Of a stretch of 64,000 nucleotides of DNA, positions 35,239 through 45,577 are shown piece by piece; the stretch's first letter is position 1; every line of letters begins with the position of its first letter. The translations under genes and the position numbers were made by a program. Under the pieces are notes generated by a model that searched no databases, was not told where the DNA came from, and saw nothing but the letters and a program-made list of their open reading frames with translations. Origin of the DNA: Xiphophorus maculatus. Taxonomy: Eukaryota > Chordata > Actinopteri > Cyprinodontiformes > Poeciliidae. Location of the stretch: NCBI RefSeq assembly GCF_002775205.1, contig NC_036447.1, positions 7,242,501-7,306,500 of the forward strand, in the 5' to 3' direction.

Positions 35239-37383
35239 ATGTCTCATTATACGCCGAGATACCGCAGTGGAACGATGGGACCCCACGCGAGAAGGGGAGG
35301 CCAGCAAAACCCCCAAGGCAGGTTCCCTCCTGCACACCCGAGAATCTTTCACGGGGAAATCCAGGAACTCAGCTACGCCCTGGAAATGGAGAGAGCCGGG
35401 AGGATTGAAGACAACCAGAAACTGGCCCACCTGGAGGCCGAGCTGGAAGAGACGAAACTCCAGTTAAAGAAGCAGAAAGCTCTCAAAGAAACATTTATCA
35501 ACGAGGCCAAGGAGGCAAAGAGGGAACTTGAGAGACTAGAGAAGTTCAGCGATCCAGCAGTCCTTAACGCTGCGGTTATTGCTTCTAAGGTTCACAACGA
35601 TGTGAAGTACATGAAGAAGAAGAACTTGCAAGAAGACTTTGAGGAGTTAAAGGTGGCCCACCTCCTCAGCCGGGAAGCGTTTGTAGCTGAAATACAAGCT
35701 GAGAGAAAGAAAAGTCTGGCCCTCCAAGAAGAACTGAACCAACTCCAGACTTCATACGAGGAGCTGCGTTCCCAGTATGAAGCAGATGATGCTCTGCTGA
35801 GGCAGGAGGCCGAGACACAAAAGTATGATGAAGCGAGGCTCAGTGAGGAACAACGGCTGCTGGAGAACTTGAGAGCTGAAAAGGATGAAATGTATCAAGA
35901 AATGTCTCAAAAGATCACATTCCTGCAAGGCAGTGAGAAACGTCTGCAGGAGGAATTAACCCAGCTCAAATGTTCATACAATGAGCTCAATTGTAAATAC
36001 GAAAGGGATGTTTCTGGATTGAAGCAAGACATGGATAGATATCAGGAGGAAGTGAGACATGCGACAGATGCCAACATAGAAAGAGACAACGAGAATCTGC
36101 AGCTCATCAACAAGCTGACAGCTGAAAAGGAGGAGCTCCTCCAAAAAATGTCAGGAGAAATCGAGACATGCCAGCGTCAGGTAGAGCAGGAGAGAAAAGC
36201 TCACCTGGAGAAAACCGAGGAGGACATGAAGCTTCTAGACAATATGAGAGCTGAGAAGGAGGAGCTCCTCCACAAAATGTCAAGAGAAATCTCAATTCGG
36301 CAAAAGAGGGAGAAGCAAATGCTGCACGAACTGGACCAGATTCACACTCTCTACGAGGAGCTAAAATGTAGATATGAAAGAGACATTATGGACATACAGC
36401 AGCAGGTTGAGACATACGAACAGAAGGTAAAGCAGGAGGAAGCTGCTCTTTCAAAGAAAGAAAAGAAAGAAAAGCTTATCCAAGAGAGAAAACATTCTGC
36501 GCTGAAACAAGAAGTCGAAAAACTTCAGCATCAGGTAGAGCAGGAGAGAAAAGCTCACCTGAAGAAAACAGAGGAGAACAAGAAGCTTCTAGACAATATG
36601 AGAGCTGAGAAGGAGGAGCTCCTCCTAAAAATGTCAGGAGAAATCACTATTCTTCAAAAGAGAGAGAAGCAGCTGCTGAACGAACTGGATCAGTTTCACA
36701 TTTCGCATGAGGAGCTAAAACACAGGTTTGAGAGAGACAATATGAATTTACAGAAGGAGGTTGAGACATGCCAGCATCAGGTAGAGCAGGAGAGAAAAGC
36801 TCACCTGGAGAAAACAGAGGAGAACATGAAGCTTCTAGACAATATGAGAGCTGAGAAGGAGGAGCTTCTTCAAAAAATGTCAGGAGAAATCTCAATTCGG
36901 CAAAAGAGGGAGAATCAAATGCTGCATGAACTGGACCAGGTTCACACTCTCTACGAGGAGCTAAAATGTAGATATGAAAGAGACATTATGGACATACAGC
37001 AGCAGGTTGAGACATACGAACAGAAGATTTACAAAAACGATTTACAAAGAGAAAGAGACGACCTACTGCTGGCCGGCAGTCTCAGAGCCGAGGAAGAAGG
37101 TTTCCAACAACAACCCATCACGGTTTCCCAAGAGAAGGAAGAAGATGATTCACAGAACTACGTTAAAGTCTTAAATCAAGAGGTTTCTTCAGAGGAGGAT
37201 CTCGCAGGAGAACCTTTACCAGGTTCTTCCACTGATCCAGAATCCTCAGAAGAGACCGAGGTTGCTGGTGAAACCATCCTGGAGGATTTGGACGATCCAG
37301 ATGGTAAAAGGAAAAAATCTAAAATTTCCTTTTGGAAGAAGGTACGAAACTTTCTGCGATGTAAGAAGCCAAAAAAGAAATAA
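35239..37383 (+). CDS. Intronless 714-residue coiled-coil protein with internal repeats
   Basis: A single open frame. Residues 1-35 are basic and Gly/Pro/Arg-rich. About 40-625 are almost continuous heptad-type coiled coil (Glu, Lys, Leu, Gln). 626-690 is acidic, Ser/Glu/Asp-rich. The end (KISFWKKVRNFLRCKKPKKK) is a basic amphipathic tail with one Cys, which could bind membrane. Three units in the rod share the core QVEQERKAHL...LLDNMRAEKEELL...LDQ...EELK. The first and third (36,163-36,426 and 36,763-37,026) are 264 bp each with about ten differences by eye, so one duplication is recent. The TAA stop overlaps an AATAAA. I cannot name an ortholog; golgin- or trichohyalin-like labels would rest on composition only. 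Lack of introns fits a retrogene or a fish-specific single-exon family. An intact 2.1-kb frame makes a pseudogene unlikely. Confidence 0.8.
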   Translation: MSHYTPRYRSGTMGPHARRGGQQNPQGRFPPAHPRIFHGEIQELSYALEMERAGRIEDNQKLAHLEAELEETKLQLKKQKALKETFINEAKEAKRELERLEKFSDPAVLNAAVIASKVHNDVKYMKKKNLQEDFEELKVAHLLSREAFVAEIQAERKKSLALQEELNQLQTSYEELRSQYEADDALLRQEAETQKYDEARLSEEQRLLENLRAEKDEMYQEMSQKITFLQGSEKRLQEELTQLKCSYNELNCKYERDVSGLKQDMDRYQEEVRHATDANIERDNENLQLINKLTAEKEELLQKMSGEIETCQRQVEQERKAHLEKTEEDMKLLDNMRAEKEELLHKMSREISIRQKREKQMLHELDQIHTLYEELKCRYERDIMDIQQQVETYEQKVKQEEAALSKKEKKEKLIQERKHSALKQEVEKLQHQVEQERKAHLKKTEENKKLLDNMRAEKEELLLKMSGEITILQKREKQLLNELDQFHISHEELKHRFERDNMNLQKEVETCQHQVEQERKAHLEKTEENMKLLDNMRAEKEELLQKMSGEISIRQKRENQMLHELDQVHTLYEELKCRYERDIMDIQQQVETYEQKIYKNDLQRERDDLLLAGSLRAEEEGFQQQPITVSQEKEEDDSQNYVKVLNQEVSSEEDLAGEPLPGSSTDPESSEETEVAGETILEDLDDPDGKRKKSKISFWKKVRNFLRCKKPKKK

Positions 37384-37609
37384 ACGAGTAAAGACAATCA
37401 AGATCATGTCTAAAGTTCTTGATTTTGTTATTTAGAGAAGGAGAAAGACGTGCAGGAGACGAACCGAGGACTGGAATCAAACGCATGGAGGATGTAGCCT
37501 CTGTGAACGGGGCGCCATGCCACGCTCCGTCAAGACCAAATTTAAAAAGTTTTCCCCCCATTGACAAACTAGAAAATAGATCCCTTCCCAACCCAATTGG
37601 AAAAAACGT

Positions 37610-37790
37610 GGGCAGCACGGTGGTGCAGCGGTTAGCGCTGCGTCTTCACAGACACCATCTGTGTGGAGTTTGCATGTTCTCCCCGTGTTTGCGTGGGTTT
37701 TCTCCGGGTGCTCCGGTTTCCCCCCACATCTCCTAAAACATGTCGGTCAGGTCAGTTGGTCACTGCAAATTGCCCCCAAAGATTTGAAGA
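37610..37790 (+). repeat. tRNA-derived SINE-type repeat
   Basis: Contains 'gggcagcacggtggtgcagcggttagcgctg' (A-box-like) and 'gtgtggagtttgcatgttctccccgtgt.tgcgtgggttttctccgggtgctccggtttcc', the signature of a very common fish repeat. It lies about 230 bases after the coiled-coil gene. Confidence 0.75.
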
Positions 37791-38122
37791 AACCCCAAAC
37801 ACATGTGCAGCTTTATTGTTAAACTTGTCAAATTAATTGAATTAGCCGTACGTTAGCCCTTTTCCCTTCGCTGCTTTAGCGCCGCAACAACACTGGGCTC
37901 AATTTTTATAGCAATGTATTGATTTAAGAGTTAAAATGTCTTCTTTTAATAGTAATAATTTCTGTTTATTTTCACTGTATTTGTGCTTTTATGGTTTGTC
38001 CTTTAGTTTATCTTTTCTACTCACTTTTTATATTAAATTGCACTGAATTGTAGCTCATTAAACTGTTTAAATCTGTATTTTAAAGAAGACTAGCAAAAGG
38101 ATCATGCAGTGGCTGTTTTAGT

Positions 38123-38345
38123 GCGACTGTGGCTCAGTGGGTAGAGTGGTCGTCTTGTGACCAGAAGGTTGTAAGTTCGATTCCAGCTTCCTCAGCCACA
38201 TGTTGAGCTGCCCTGGGGCGGGGCACTTAGCGGCAAGTTGCCCTCCAACCTGCATGTCGGTGTGAATGTGACTGTAGTGTGAAGCGCTTTGAGTGGTCAA
38301 CATGACTAGCAAGGCACGACACAAGTTCAGTCCATTCACCTGTTT
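38123..38345 (+). repeat. tRNA-derived SINE, complete-looking
   Basis: The head 'gactgtggctcagtgggtagagtggtcgtcttgtgaccagaaggttgtaagttcgattcc' has A and B boxes of a tRNA. The body 'gcactt...gtgaatgtgactgtagtgtgaagcgctttgagtggtc...gactagcaaggcacgacacaagttcagtccatt' matches a well-known fish SINE. It is a SINE, not a tRNA gene. Confidence 0.85.
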
Positions 38346-39231
38346 TTCTTTGATAAATCCTGTTTTTCTTTTTATACCAAACATAAAAAAGCTGATTTAA
38401 CAGGTTTGGATTCTTCAGGTTCCAGGATGTTAAATGAAGATTAGAGTTTAATCTGTACATAGTAATAGATGATAATTGTAATCATAATTTAATACTCCGG
38501 ACCCTGAAGAAGCCCAAACTTGTTTTATCTGGTTTGTTTGTTATAAGAAAAAACAGGTTTTATCAAAAATAAAAGTTACTGTGGGATCTTTCAGTTAGTC
38601 TTTATTTAGAAATACAGATTCAAGATAATATTAGAAACTTAACAAAAAAGTGCAATTTAACATGAAAAACTGTAGAAAAGGTAAAAAGAAGAACAATCCA
38701 TGAAAGTATGAAAACAGAGAACTTAATCAGAAATCATTTCCACTACAGGAAGAAATCGATTCTTAGATGAATATTTTGTAATAAATATGAAGCTTTTGTG
38801 TTGTTGAGCTTATGTTCTGTCTGCTTGTATAAAAGAGAAGGAAAAGGGGCTAAGAAATGAATAATTCAGTTATTTTTTTAACCAGATTTACAGTAAAACT
38901 ATAAATTATGTTTTGTTTAGGACGTTACTTCTAGGTTTTGTTTGTCAACCTGGGTTTAATTCCCAGTCCCGGGGAATCTGCTGCATGTCATTTCCTTCTC
39001 TCTCCTCCCAATTTCCTGTTCAGCCTGTTAAATAACGGCCTAAAAAACTTTATTAGAGCCTAAAAATCTTTTTTTTTAAACTACAAAGATACATTTCACC
39101 TCACAACTGGACCCAAGGTCAGAATTTGCTTCCCACCACATTGAGTTTGTTTCCTCATCTTAAAAAACAACTTTCTTCCTCTCTCTCTCATTTTCTCTCT
39201 GTCTTACATAATTAACAGGTTACTTCATATT
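38346..39231. other. Gene-free AT-rich stretch
   Basis: No exon recognised. It ends in a pyrimidine-rich run (39,178-39,202) next to the CA microsatellite. Confidence 0.4.
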
Positions 39232-39255
39232 TACACACACACACACACACACACG

Positions 39256-39330
<75 letters not shown>
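39232..39330. repeat. (CA)n microsatellite, slightly interrupted
   Basis: About 99 bp of CA repeats with a few CG and CC interruptions, directly abutting the 5' part of the LINE copy. Confidence 0.95.
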
Positions 39331-39333
<3 letters not shown>

Positions 39334-39683
39334 CCCTCCATGGGCTGCCACCTTATCGTGGTGGGGGGGTTTGAGTGTCCCAGTGATCCTAGGAGTCTTG
39401 CTGTCGGGGCTTCATGCCTCTGGTAGGGCCACCCAATGCAGACAGGTCCAAGGTGAGGAACCAGACCAAGTGCAGCCCAAAGATCCTTTATGATGAAAAC
39501 GACCATTGGAAACAGTGGTTCTGCTCGCCCTTACATGAGGTCCCACCCTGGAGCCAGACCTGGGGGTGGGGCACGTTGGGGAGCCCCTGGTGGCCGGGCT
39601 TTAACCCACAGAGCCCGGCCGGGCTCAGCCCGAAAAGAGCCGATGGATTCCGGCTAGAAATAGTCGGACTCGGGGCGTGCTGT
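39331..39683 (+). mobile_element. L2-like LINE fragment, left part (5' region into endonuclease)
   Basis: 'ccctccatgggctgccaccttatcgtggtggggggg...gatcctaggag' is the characteristic 5' region of a fish LINE of the L2/CR1 type. It runs toward the endonuclease domain ('gctagaaatagtcggact', reading EIVGL). Its continuation appears at about 48,055, on the far side of the inserted gypsy element and SINE-like sequence. Confidence 0.6.
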
Positions 39684-40559
39684 TGTGGCCTACGCGGATC
39701 TGGTGGCTTCTTGGTGCAGAAATGAAGGACTAGGAGCTCAATCTGGCATCAGTTGTTTTCTTTATTTCATACCTGCATTTCACACATGGGCACCGAGGTA
39801 AAGTCAGTCTCTGGCATGAAAGAAACTCCTCGACAGTGATCCTCATGGCTCTGAGGATTACCCATAATACAGTAACCAAAATAAAATAATTGAAAATTAC
39901 AATGATCGTATAGTGGATTTGGTTTACATCAACGGAACAACCAGTGAGTGTCCTTTTTAAAGAAAGTAACACAATTAATTAAAATGCTCTGAAAAATAAA
40001 ATAAAATGCTGACATTCAATTTACTAGATGCCATTTTTATATTTTAGCTTGTACAAACTTGTATCTTGGAACAATGCAAAAACATTAACCATATCTATAT
40101 AAAACTATTAATATAAAATTGCCTTATATTAGCCATCTGCTACAGAGATTTGGTAAAACATACCTGCATTTCACACATGGGCACCGAGGTAAAGTCAGTC
40201 TCTGGCATGAAAGAAACTCCTGCAAGGAGGAGCCAGAATGTTAACGTGTGGGAGATTCCCCCTACACTTTCTCACGAACTAAACATTTCTATAACGCAAC
40301 AAAAACAATATAATAGCAAAGCTAACATAACATGGATTAACATATTTCAATAATATGCAAAAACGAAAACTATAAACATATTTTATAAATAATATTTCTT
40401 TATCACATCGCAGAGACACGTTACCTCGACAGTGATCCTCATGGCTCTGAGGATTACCCATAATACCCCGCTCTTTCTAGGGTGAATGCAATACCCCGTT
40501 TTACCAGCAGATGGTGCATTTTAGCAGGATTTAACCTGAACCATTTTAACTATGTTACA
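39684..40559 (-). repeat. 3' LTR of the gypsy element (876 bp)
   Basis: Same sequence as 47,031-47,906. In sense (-) orientation it starts TGTAACATAG and ends GTAGGCCACA. It contains an AATAAAG polyadenylation-type signal at about 39,768-39,762 (- strand) and an internal duplicated segment (39,769-39,869 versus 40,159-40,471), described separately. Confidence 0.95.
40220..40424 (-). other. Candidate 205-nt intron inside the gypsy LTR
   Basis: On the - strand this segment starts GTAACGTG and ends CTCCTTGCAG. The sequences on either side of it occur already fused, without the intron, at 39,769-39,869 in the same LTR: the + strand reads gaaactc|ctcgacag there. The other LTR has the same arrangement, with the intron at 47,567-47,771. 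A spliced RNA copied back into the LTR explains this; a 205-bp deletion with 2-bp junction homology is the alternative. Confidence 0.65.
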
Positions 40560-40575
40560 TACACCCCCTGTAAAT
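40560..40575 (-). promoter_or_regulatory. Polypurine tract region of the gypsy element
   Basis: On the - strand 'acagggggtgta' lies directly before the 3' LTR start. This is where plus-strand priming is expected. The purine run is short, so the call rests mainly on position. Confidence 0.45.
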
Positions 40576-40825
40576 TCTGCTAAAATGGGGTTGTATCAAA
40601 CAAGTACACACAGCACTAAAATAAAAATGCAATAAAAAGAGCACATAGTAGTCACATCAGTTCAAAACTATCCATGAGGAATAATGTTAGCAAAAGTGCG
40701 GCCATTACTCTTACCAACACAGACCCAAAAGATGCCATTTACACCTTTTGACATACAACCATTGCTCTACAAAGCAGTCACTGAGGAAAAAAAACAAAAC
40801 AAAAAAACTTTGAAACAACACAAAT

Positions 40826-43800
40826 CTACCCTGCAAACATGGTCCTTACAAAGGAAAACAGAGAGTCCACAGTTGACATTGAATCATCCACAACCTGTTC
40901 ATTCATTTCACATATAAGTCTGGCTGGAGGCTTAACAGGCCTACCCGACCTAGTGCAAAGCCGAGACGGCTGAGTGCAAACAACATCAGTCGCAGGCAAG
41001 TCCAGTTTTGTGTCAGTACTATGTTCAGCTGAAAGATCATGCTGAATGGGCTCAGAGAGGACAGCTGCAGTTGTAAGGTTGGAAACTGGTTCAGGAGAGT
41101 CTGACAGTGCAACAGATCCAGGGAGATCAGGTTCAGGCAAATCCTTGGTCACATCACTTGAGGTAGGACACACAATGTCCACTGAAGAACCACGTACTGG
41201 AATGTCAGAAGCACAGTCAGGGTGATTTACAACTTCATCCATACAACTACTGTCCTCCATTTGCAAAAGCCAGTTCACAGTTTTAGTTTCATTGTCCTGT
41301 ACTTCATCAGGCACAATAGGGTCAGAGAGTCCACTTCCCGCTGTGGAAGGGCAAGAGGAATGGTCTGCAACAGCAGAAACGGCAGCAGCAGTGAGAAAGT
41401 TGACAGGAAGTAGAAGATTTCTGTGGAGAACCTTTGTCCTTGATGTGACAGGATCTTTGATGCAATACACATTTATATCAGGCTTTACAGACACCACTTC
41501 ATATACTGTTGATTCCCATTTGTCTGCAATTTTCCTCTTCCCTCGCTCACCACGATTAGCAACCAAAACTCTGTCACCCACATCGAGAGGAGAACCTTTA
41601 GCTTTGCGGTTGTAGTACATTGCTTGGTGGGCTTGTTCAGATGAACTGTTTTGTTGAGCAATGCAGGCAGCCACAGAGAGGTCATGTTTGAGGCGGGAGA
41701 CAAACTCATGATGGTCTACAACTGGGCCATTTGACAGAGCGTGCTGGAAAACCACATCAATGGGCAGGCGCGGGATCCTGCCGAACATAAGGAAAAACGG
41801 TGCAAACCCAGTTGTTTCATGCTCAGTGCAATTGTAGCAGAATGTTAGCATTCGGAGCATCTGAGGCCATCTTGACTTGGACTGGGGAGGAAGTGCTCGT
41901 ATCATGTTACCTAAGGTTCTGTTGTAACGTTCAACAATGCCATTCCCCATCGGGTGGTACGGTGTGGTGTGAGATTTTTGTATGCCAGCCATGTCCAGCA
42001 GTTCTTTGATGAGAAGACTTTCAAAATTTGCTCCTTGATCTGAATGAATGCGTTTAGGAAAGCCATATATGCAAAAGAAGTCATCCCACAGACGACGAGC
42101 AACTTGTTTGGCAGACTGATTTTTGCATGGAAACGCATGTGCCATCTTGGAAAAGTGGTCTGTTACAACTAGAACATCGACACAGCGCCTATCTGAGAGC
42201 TCAGCTGTCCAAAAGTCAATACAGACCAGTTCCATTGGCTCAGAGGTGTGAATACTTTCAAGGGGAGCTCTGTCATTAGGTTCTGGAGTTTTACCAACCA
42301 CACATCGAAAACAGCACTTCACATGGTTAATGATGTCTCGTTCCATCCCAATCCAAAAGAATCTCTGTCTGGCGAGAGACAGCGTGCGGGCCTGGCCCTG
42401 ATGACCAGCTGAGTCATGCACCCCTTGGAGGACCCTGGCTTTTAAAGAGTCAGGGACAATAAACTGTTGAGTTGTCATGTTCATTTGTTTGTCTTTTTTA
42501 ACTCTGTACATCAGGCCATCTTTAATGACAAGCTTAGGCCAATGTCTCAGCAGGTTTAGAACACCAGGTGACTCACTTGCGCGTTCACGTCTGGTGGGTC
42601 TCCTGTGACGCTGTATATAATAGAAAAGTCGGCCCAACACACCATCCTGACCTTGTAAATTAGCAAGTTCACTCTTTGGCATCAAGGCAGATTGATCAAT
42701 GTCACTGAGTTGCAAGACAGCTGGATCAGTGGCTCTTGTCTGACTGAAACCTCCAGACTCATGTGCCTCAAGAACAGCTGACACATCTTGTGACGTTAAT
42801 GTCTGGGGAGTCGGTGAGGGAACCTCAGCATTGTCATCTGTGCTCTCAACAACCAGCTGACAGTTGTTCGTACAACGAAACGCATCTTGGACCGTTTTGT
42901 CCATCATACCGTTCACCTGGTTAAGCAGTGCGGTATATGGTTCAGTTACGATGCGATGGCTCATGCATGACTGAACAAATGGTTCTCTACTCAAGGCATC
43001 AGCGACAACATTTTTGCTACCGGGAACATAATTCAGATCGAAACTATAGGCAGCGAGCCTGGAAACCCACCGTTGTTCACACGCATCTAACCTTGGCTTG
43101 GTTAGTATGTATGTTAATGGGTTGTTGTCTGTCCAAACTGTGAAATGACGCCCTTTTAGCCAGTGGCTAAACTTGTCGCATATTGCCCATTTAAGTGCAA
43201 GAAATTCCAAGCGATGTGCTGGATAGTTTAGCTGTGAGCGTGAGAGAGTCCTACTGGCAAAAGCCACTGGTCTAGCCACCCTTCCATCAGGGGGAAGCTG
43301 TGACAAAACAGCTCCAATGCCATCAAAAGAGGCATCAACCGCAAGGATGAATGGAGCATTAAAATCCGGATGAGCCAAGGTAACACTACTTATCAAATCG
43401 TTTTTCAAAGTTTTAAATGCTTCCTTGCACTCGTCAGTCCAGTCAGATGGGGACAGTTTAACCTGACCCTTTTTGAATTTGGGTTTGTTGCCTCGCCCTT
43501 TTTTGTTTGTCGCTCCAGGCTCAGCTACAAGGCCAAAGAGTGGTTTGGCTTTGACAGAGCACTTCCCAATAAAGTGATGATAATAAAGGACCATCCCAAG
43601 AAAGGATCTAATTTTCCTGGCACATGGTGTCTCACCATCAGGCTCCATGAGATCAGTTTCCTGTACCTCACTGATAGCCTCAACTTTACTAGGATCAGTG
43701 CTTACACCGTCCTCACTTATCACATGACCCAAAAATTTCACTGACCTACGAAGGAAGTGACACTTTTTTGGAGACAGTTTTAAGTTATTTGCAGCCAGAC

Positions 43801-45577
43801 GAGAGAAAACCATCTGGAGCCGATCAAGCGCAACCTGTTCAGATGGGGCAAAGACCATCAGGTCATCCAAATAACATAGCAAACTAGTGAAATTTTGGTC
43901 CCCAAAAATAGACATCATCATTCGCATGAAAGTTGCAGGGCTATTGGTCAAGCCTTGAGGCATCCTATTGTACTCATGCAGGCCAAATGGAGATGAAAAG
44001 GCAGTAAACCTTTTGTCATCCTCGTGTAGCCTCACATTATAGAACCCTGAAGTCAGGTCCATGGTGGAAAAGAATACATTCCCACCAAGTGCAGCGAGGG
44101 CATCTGTTTGATGAGGCAATGGATGCGCATCTTTAACGGTTCGCGCATTCAGCCATCTGAAATCATTGCAGATGCGGAGGTCTCCATTAGGCTTAACAAC
44201 CAGAACCAAAGGAGAGGCGTATTCGCTTTGTGATTTACGAATAATTCCTAACTCCTCCATTTCACTCAGAGCAGTGCGCAGTTTTTCATAATGGCAGGGC
44301 GGAACACGCCTGTATGGTAGTCTAAAGGGTTTGTCATCCACAAGTCGTATTCTGTGCACAAAATCTGTAGCATCCCCACAGTCCATTTTATGCCGAGAAA
44401 AGATGTATTCATACTGCTGAATGACTTGCAATAACTTATTTTTCCACTCATGGGAGACTTCACAGGATGAGAGGTCCAAGTCCTGGAGTCCAATGTCACT
44501 CAGAATATGAGACATCTCCTTGTCAGATACTGGTGTCTTTACAGGGTCTTTGGTGTACTGTGTGTTGGATTGGATGAGCTCAGGCTTGGCGAAGTCCTGT
44601 ACAGAAACACAAGTGGACACATCGGCAACTTTTGCATTTCTTCTCAGAGTGAGAGGTTTTTCAGTTGGATTTACAATCTTGACAGGAACACACCCGTCAC
44701 CATACAATGACGCCACAACTCTCCCCACTAGGATTTGTCTGGGTCGGCACTTGGACTGAGTTGGTTCAATGATGACTGAACATCCAACTAAAGAAACATC
44801 AGATGTAGGCAGTTTGGCCCAAACTAAATGTTCAGTTAGGGGCTGGAGAGTTACAGACCTTTTGAGTTTGGCTGTGCCCACTTTGATGGGTTTCATGTCT
44901 GGGTCACAGGATATTGAGTCTGACAGCAGAGACATTAAACAGGGCAAATTGTCTTTGTGAATGCCTCTCTGAGAGGAACAGTCAGTTGTCCCATCAAAAG
45001 AGGTTTCCATTCGTGAAATCAGCCATCTGATAGCATTACTGCCCAATATCATTTCATCAGTTTGGCCTGGAACTACTAAAACAGGGATTATGACATTAAG
45101 GTCAAAAACTGTCAGAGTGAGTTCATACAATGCAGAAGGTGTGACGACATGACCTCCACATCCAACAATAACAAAATCAGCAGCTGGTTTCTTATCCAGG
45201 TTTGTGAGACAGTTTGAAAGTTTTGCTTCAGCCTCCTCACTTATGGTGCATGCCATTGATCCACTATCAACCAAGGCTTTGAGAGAATGCTTTCCTCCAA
45301 CAGTCACATCTGTGTAGAACAAGCTGTCAGTCTTTGAAAGTCTCTGAGGGGCTTGCACAATTAGTGTCTTTTGTGGTGGGACTTTGCTGCTGTAATTAAT
45401 GTACAGTGTCTCACAGTCATCATCAGAAGAATCCAAGGTGGGAGTGTCATTAAGATGATCTGCGCTGTCCTCCCCTCCACGCAGATCTTTCAGTTTTCCT
45501 GCTGGTTGTGGGAAGGCAGCTGCTCTCTCTGACGGCAGTTTCGACTTGAATGGCCAGGAAGATGGCAGAAGAAGCAC
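40826..45577 (-). CDS. pol: Ty3/gypsy pol polyprotein, intact (protease, RT, RNase H, integrase)
   Basis: 1,583 residues from the first Met of the frame. The protease active site DSGS is at 104-107. RT spans about 415-640 with the YLDD box at 569-572. RNase H spans about 740-865 with D748 (AVDAS), E791 (RLEFLALKWA), D817 (TDNNPL) and D860 (VADALS). The integrase zinc finger is H1054, H1059, C1089, C1092 and the catalytic core D1121, D1180, E1216. The C-terminal 200 residues are Ser/Pro/Asp-rich without a chromodomain. All catalytic residues are present and no stop interrupts. The frame is -1 relative to gag and overlaps its end by 88 nt, so expression probably needs a -1 frameshift; GGAAAAC sits just before the gag TGA, not a classical slippery heptamer. 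Confidence 0.95.
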   Translation of the reverse strand: MLLLPSSWPFKSKLPSERAAAFPQPAGKLKDLRGGEDSADHLNDTPTLDSSDDDCETLYINYSSKVPPQKTLIVQAPQRLSKTDSLFYTDVTVGGKHSLKALVDSGSMACTISEEAEAKLSNCLTNLDKKPAADFVIVGCGGHVVTPSALYELTLTVFDLNVIIPVLVVPGQTDEMILGSNAIRWLISRMETSFDGTTDCSSQRGIHKDNLPCLMSLLSDSISCDPDMKPIKVGTAKLKRSVTLQPLTEHLVWAKLPTSDVSLVGCSVIIEPTQSKCRPRQILVGRVVASLYGDGCVPVKIVNPTEKPLTLRRNAKVADVSTCVSVQDFAKPELIQSNTQYTKDPVKTPVSDKEMSHILSDIGLQDLDLSSCEVSHEWKNKLLQVIQQYEYIFSRHKMDCGDATDFVHRIRLVDDKPFRLPYRRVPPCHYEKLRTALSEMEELGIIRKSQSEYASPLVLVVKPNGDLRICNDFRWLNARTVKDAHPLPHQTDALAALGGNVFFSTMDLTSGFYNVRLHEDDKRFTAFSSPFGLHEYNRMPQGLTNSPATFMRMMMSIFGDQNFTSLLCYLDDLMVFAPSEQVALDRLQMVFSRLAANNLKLSPKKCHFLRRSVKFLGHVISEDGVSTDPSKVEAISEVQETDLMEPDGETPCARKIRSFLGMVLYYHHFIGKCSVKAKPLFGLVAEPGATNKKGRGNKPKFKKGQVKLSPSDWTDECKEAFKTLKNDLISSVTLAHPDFNAPFILAVDASFDGIGAVLSQLPPDGRVARPVAFASRTLSRSQLNYPAHRLEFLALKWAICDKFSHWLKGRHFTVWTDNNPLTYILTKPRLDACEQRWVSRLAAYSFDLNYVPGSKNVVADALSREPFVQSCMSHRIVTEPYTALLNQVNGMMDKTVQDAFRCTNNCQLVVESTDDNAEVPSPTPQTLTSQDVSAVLEAHESGGFSQTRATDPAVLQLSDIDQSALMPKSELANLQGQDGVLGRLFYYIQRHRRPTRRERASESPGVLNLLRHWPKLVIKDGLMYRVKKDKQMNMTTQQFIVPDSLKARVLQGVHDSAGHQGQARTLSLARQRFFWIGMERDIINHVKCCFRCVVGKTPEPNDRAPLESIHTSEPMELVCIDFWTAELSDRRCVDVLVVTDHFSKMAHAFPCKNQSAKQVARRLWDDFFCIYGFPKRIHSDQGANFESLLIKELLDMAGIQKSHTTPYHPMGNGIVERYNRTLGNMIRALPPQSKSRWPQMLRMLTFCYNCTEHETTGFAPFFLMFGRIPRLPIDVVFQHALSNGPVVDHHEFVSRLKHDLSVAACIAQQNSSSEQAHQAMYYNRKAKGSPLDVGDRVLVANRGERGKRKIADKWESTVYEVVSVKPDINVYCIKDPVTSRTKVLHRNLLLPVNFLTAAAVSAVADHSSCPSTAGSGLSDPIVPDEVQDNETKTVNWLLQMEDSSCMDEVVNHPDCASDIPVRGSSVDIVCPTSSDVTKDLPEPDLPGSVALSDSPEPVSNLTTAAVLSEPIQHDLSAEHSTDTKLDLPATDVVCTQPSRLCTRSGRPVKPPARLICEMNEQVVDDSMSTVDSLFSFVRTMFAG

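Noticed and set aside
38123..38185. tRNA-like sequence with A and B boxes
   Set aside because: It continues into a fish SINE body and lacks a full cloverleaf, so it is not a tRNA gene. The same applies to 47,910-47,980.
39730..40461. Three short open frames repeated exactly at 47,077-47,808
   Set aside because: They lie in the gypsy LTRs and repeat because the LTRs are identical. No protein role is supported.
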